From: Mucilaginibacter sp.
Lineage (GTDB): Bacteria; Bacteroidota; Bacteroidia; Sphingobacteriales; Sphingobacteriaceae
DNA length: 64,000 bases
Assembly (NCBI RefSeq): GCF_025359345.1
Contig: NZ_JANYGQ010000017.1
Span: 62,001 to 126,000 of the forward strand
Reading direction: 5' to 3'
Below, in pieces: positions 62,274 to 64,000 of this stretch; within the stretch, counting starts at the first letter, position 1, and the number at the start of each line of letters is the position of its first letter. Both the position numbers and the translations under genes were made by a program. The notes under the pieces were generated by a model, which did no database searches, was not told the origin of the DNA, and saw only the letters and a list, made by a program, of their open reading frames with translations.

Positions 62274-63608
62274 ATGGCAAAAATATTGATAGTTGAAGAC
62301 GATTTAACTTTCGTCCAATTATTGCAAGGGTTTTTGCAAAAGCAGGGCCACGAAATACTTACGGCACCAAATATTAAAGGCGGTTTAAAGCTTATTGCAC
62401 AACACCCCTTTGATTTATTACTGCTGGACTACCGGTTGCCCGATGGTATCGGCCTCGATGTGCTTATTAAAGAGCGCGAAACGGGTTCTGTGGTGCCGGT
62501 TATTATCATGACCAGTTTTAACGATGTGCGCACTGCAGTGAAGGCTATTCAGTCGGGTGCGTTTGATTATATTACCAAGCCTGTTAATCCGGATGAGTTG
62601 CTGATGATAATGCACAATGCACTTAATGGGAAAAAGCAACCAGCCCAAACTACATCGAACGAGCAGCCGGAATTTATAAAAGGCAGCAGTCACGATTCGG
62701 ACAAACTACATGAGCATATAGATGTAGTTGCGCCTACCGATATGGCTGTATTGATACAGGGCGAAAGCGGTACCGGCAAGGAGTATGTGGCCCGTACCAT
62801 TCACAGTCAGAGTAAACGCGCGGCAAAGCCCTTTGTGGCCATTGATTGCGGGGCGTTATCAAAAGATTTAGCGGCCAGCGAACTTTTTGGCCATATTAAA
62901 GGGGCATTTACAGGTGCAATAGCCGACAAAAAAGGTATGTTCGAGTATGCCGATGGCGGTACGCTTTTTTTGGATGAAGTAGGTAATTTGAGTTACGATG
63001 TGCAAGTAAAGTTGCTGCGCACCTTACAGGAGCGGGTGATACAACCGCTGGGCAGCAATAAACAAATACCTGTTAACGTGCGGATAATTACTGCAACCAA
63101 CGACGACCTGGTAAACAGCGTAAGCGAAGGCGATTTCAGGCAGGATCTTTATCACCGCATTAACGAATTTAAGATACAGCTATCGCCTTTGCGGTTTAGA
63201 GATGGGGATTTGGACATTTTTATTAAACATTTTATAACACTGGCAAATAGGGAACTGGGTCGTAACGTAAACAGCATAGCGCCCGATGCCAAAGAAATAT
63301 TACATAAATACGATTGGCCGGGCAACCTGCGCGAGCTAAAAAATGTGATTAAGCGCATGGTGTTATTAAGCCAGTCGGAAATTGCCGGGGCCGATACCCT
63401 GCCTGATGAAATGTTGTTTTCAGTATCAAACCATATCCTTCAAAACCGTGATTCAGATTTAAAGGCCCAGAATGAGGTAAATGAAAAGCAGCTGATTCAA
63501 AAAACGCTTATCCAGGTAAAATACAACAAATCAAAAGCGGCAAAATTGCTAAACATAGACAGGAAGACGCTATACAGTAAGATTGAGCGATACAGGCTGG
63601 ATAGTTAA
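62274..63608 (+). CDS. NtrC-family sigma-54-dependent response regulator
   Basis: The 444 residues hold a receiver domain (acid pair EDD at 8-10; LLLLDYRLPDG with Asp 52; KPVNPDEL), a sigma-54 AAA+ domain with Walker A GESGTGKE, the sigma-54-contact loop GAFTGA, Walker B GGTLFLDEVGNL, and a Fis-type HTH at the end (NKSKAAKLLNIDRKTLYSKIERY). When phosphorylated it should remodel RNA polymerase-sigma-54. Targets are unknown. The convergent Hpt-containing gene may belong to its signalling pathway. Confidence 0.95.
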   Translation: MAKILIVEDDLTFVQLLQGFLQKQGHEILTAPNIKGGLKLIAQHPFDLLLLDYRLPDGIGLDVLIKERETGSVVPVIIMTSFNDVRTAVKAIQSGAFDYITKPVNPDELLMIMHNALNGKKQPAQTTSNEQPEFIKGSSHDSDKLHEHIDVVAPTDMAVLIQGESGTGKEYVARTIHSQSKRAAKPFVAIDCGALSKDLAASELFGHIKGAFTGAIADKKGMFEYADGGTLFLDEVGNLSYDVQVKLLRTLQERVIQPLGSNKQIPVNVRIITATNDDLVNSVSEGDFRQDLYHRINEFKIQLSPLRFRDGDLDIFIKHFITLANRELGRNVNSIAPDAKEILHKYDWPGNLRELKNVIKRMVLLSQSEIAGADTLPDEMLFSVSNHILQNRDSDLKAQNEVNEKQLIQKTLIQVKYNKSKAAKLLNIDRKTLYSKIERYRLDS

Positions 63609-63631
63609 GGTGCTCTTATCGGTAGCCTTAA

Positions 63632-64000
63632 TTACACCACGGTTTCCTTCACACCATATTCCCTCGCAGCCAATGCCAGCGTGTGCAATTTTTCGACAAG
63701 CGCCAAAATATTTTCAGTAAGGGCTGGTGTTAATTCATTCTTTCCGGTCAATTCCATTTCAGCAAGGCGGAAGCCCTCGGCCAGTTCACGTGAGCCTGCT
63801 TGTGCGGTGCGGCCGGCAATTCTGTGGGTTATCAGCGAAAGCTTTTCTGTATCCTCTGCAGTTATCGCAGCCTTTAATTGTTTAATATCGTGCAGGCTGT
63901 CTTTGGCAAATTGGGCAAGTATTTTAGCGGTTTGCTCCGGGTCACCAAAAGTCATTTTTTCAATAGTTTTGAGGTTTAGCTGTGGTATATCGGGGCCAGT
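63632..64000 (-). CDS. C-terminal Hpt domain, probable hybrid histidine kinase (5' part outside window)
   Basis: The frame is open to the right edge: 15 more codons (ending LNLKTIEKM) precede the first Met at 63955, so the coding part begins beyond the window. The visible 123 residues form an Hpt four-helix bundle, FAKDSLHDIKQLKAAITAEDTEKLSLITHRIAGRTAQAGSRELAEG (the phospho-His is in THRIAGR). Hpt domains at the end of hybrid kinases pass phosphate to a regulator. The convergent NtrC-type regulator is a plausible partner, 23 bp away. Confidence 0.75.
   Translation of the reverse strand, partial: TGPDIPQLNLKTIEKMTFGDPEQTAKILAQFAKDSLHDIKQLKAAITAEDTEKLSLITHRIAGRTAQAGSRELAEGFRLAEMELTGKNELTPALTENILALVEKLHTLALAAREYGVKETVV

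Noticed and set aside
1..64000. tRNA, rRNA, riboswitch or complete insertion sequence
   Set aside because: No cloverleaf, rRNA core or transposase was recognised by eye; a covariance-model search could still find a small RNA.

Overview
The window looks like a chromosome segment from a Bacteroidota soil or plant-associated bacterium, most like the Sphingobacteriaceae (Mucilaginibacter/Pedobacter type). This is inferred from protein families, not from a marker gene search. Supporting signs are promoter -7 boxes of the TAnnTTTG type (for example 25663-25670, 26868-26875, 62243-62250), the long Bacteroidetes form of IspG, a LytS/LytTR pair, many DUFs typical of the phylum, and several secreted glycoside hydrolases. 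No rRNA, tRNA, CRISPR array or complete mobile element was recognised. The first and last genes run off the window.

Layout. 0-2.4 kb: a membrane-anchored protein fragment, a TIGR01777 epimerase and a DCC1-type thiol-oxidoreductase fused to a membrane domain. 2.7-6.7 kb (minus): trehalase followed by a GH3 beta-glucosidase, ending in a terminator. 7.1-12.3 kb: a DisA_N-like (DACNV) protein, a DUF4870 membrane protein, a triple-PAS histidine kinase and a DUF2252 protein. 12.8-18.0 kb (plus): a beta-glucan locus without SusC/SusD, made of a GH30 lipoprotein, two GH16 lipoproteins and an outer-membrane barrel; the GH30 and first GH16 share a near-identical C-terminal beta-trefoil module. 18.1-26.8 kb: an SGGG-repeat DUF4097-like protein, a sugar O-acetyltransferase, an AlkA-type glycosylase, a RelE/ParE toxin pair, RarA, a DUF5687/ABC transporter pair and a GNAT enzyme. 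26.9-32.6 kb: IspG, then a secreted papain-like protease directly followed by a caspase-like protease.

33-41.5 kb: an ArsR/VOC/SRPBCC stress-type operon with two clear operators, then a tightly overlapping six-gene operon (SpeD-like, DUF4178, small membrane protein, membrane-fused spermidine synthase, FAD amine oxidase, polytopic membrane protein) that reads as a membrane-located polyamine system. 41.5-48.5 kb: two histidine kinases with a decayed duplicate of one of them, a truncated haemoglobin, and a compact operon of SPFH protein, divergent NAD-kinase-like protein and a lone phage/eCIS tail-tube protein; then RlmF. 48.6-64 kb: a class V aminotransferase, LytS/LytTR, a proline-iminopeptidase-like hydrolase, a GRDP/TIGR04222 membrane protein with a Cys-rich tail, a GT-C-like membrane protein, an AraC/DUF1569/VOC/DUF1569 operon, a Crp-type regulator, a GH76 lipoprotein, an NtrC-type regulator and the Hpt end of a probable hybrid kinase.

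The best candidates for little-described biology are the SPFH/NAD-kinase-like/tail-tube operon, the polyamine membrane operon (whose SpeD lacks the usual catalytic Cys) and the papain/caspase pair. A separate theme is a set of short-word hairpin repeats (words such as ATCAAGA, GCACATC, AGTC/GACT, AGGATT) between genes, one of which appears to have entered the ispG coding sequence at two places in frame.
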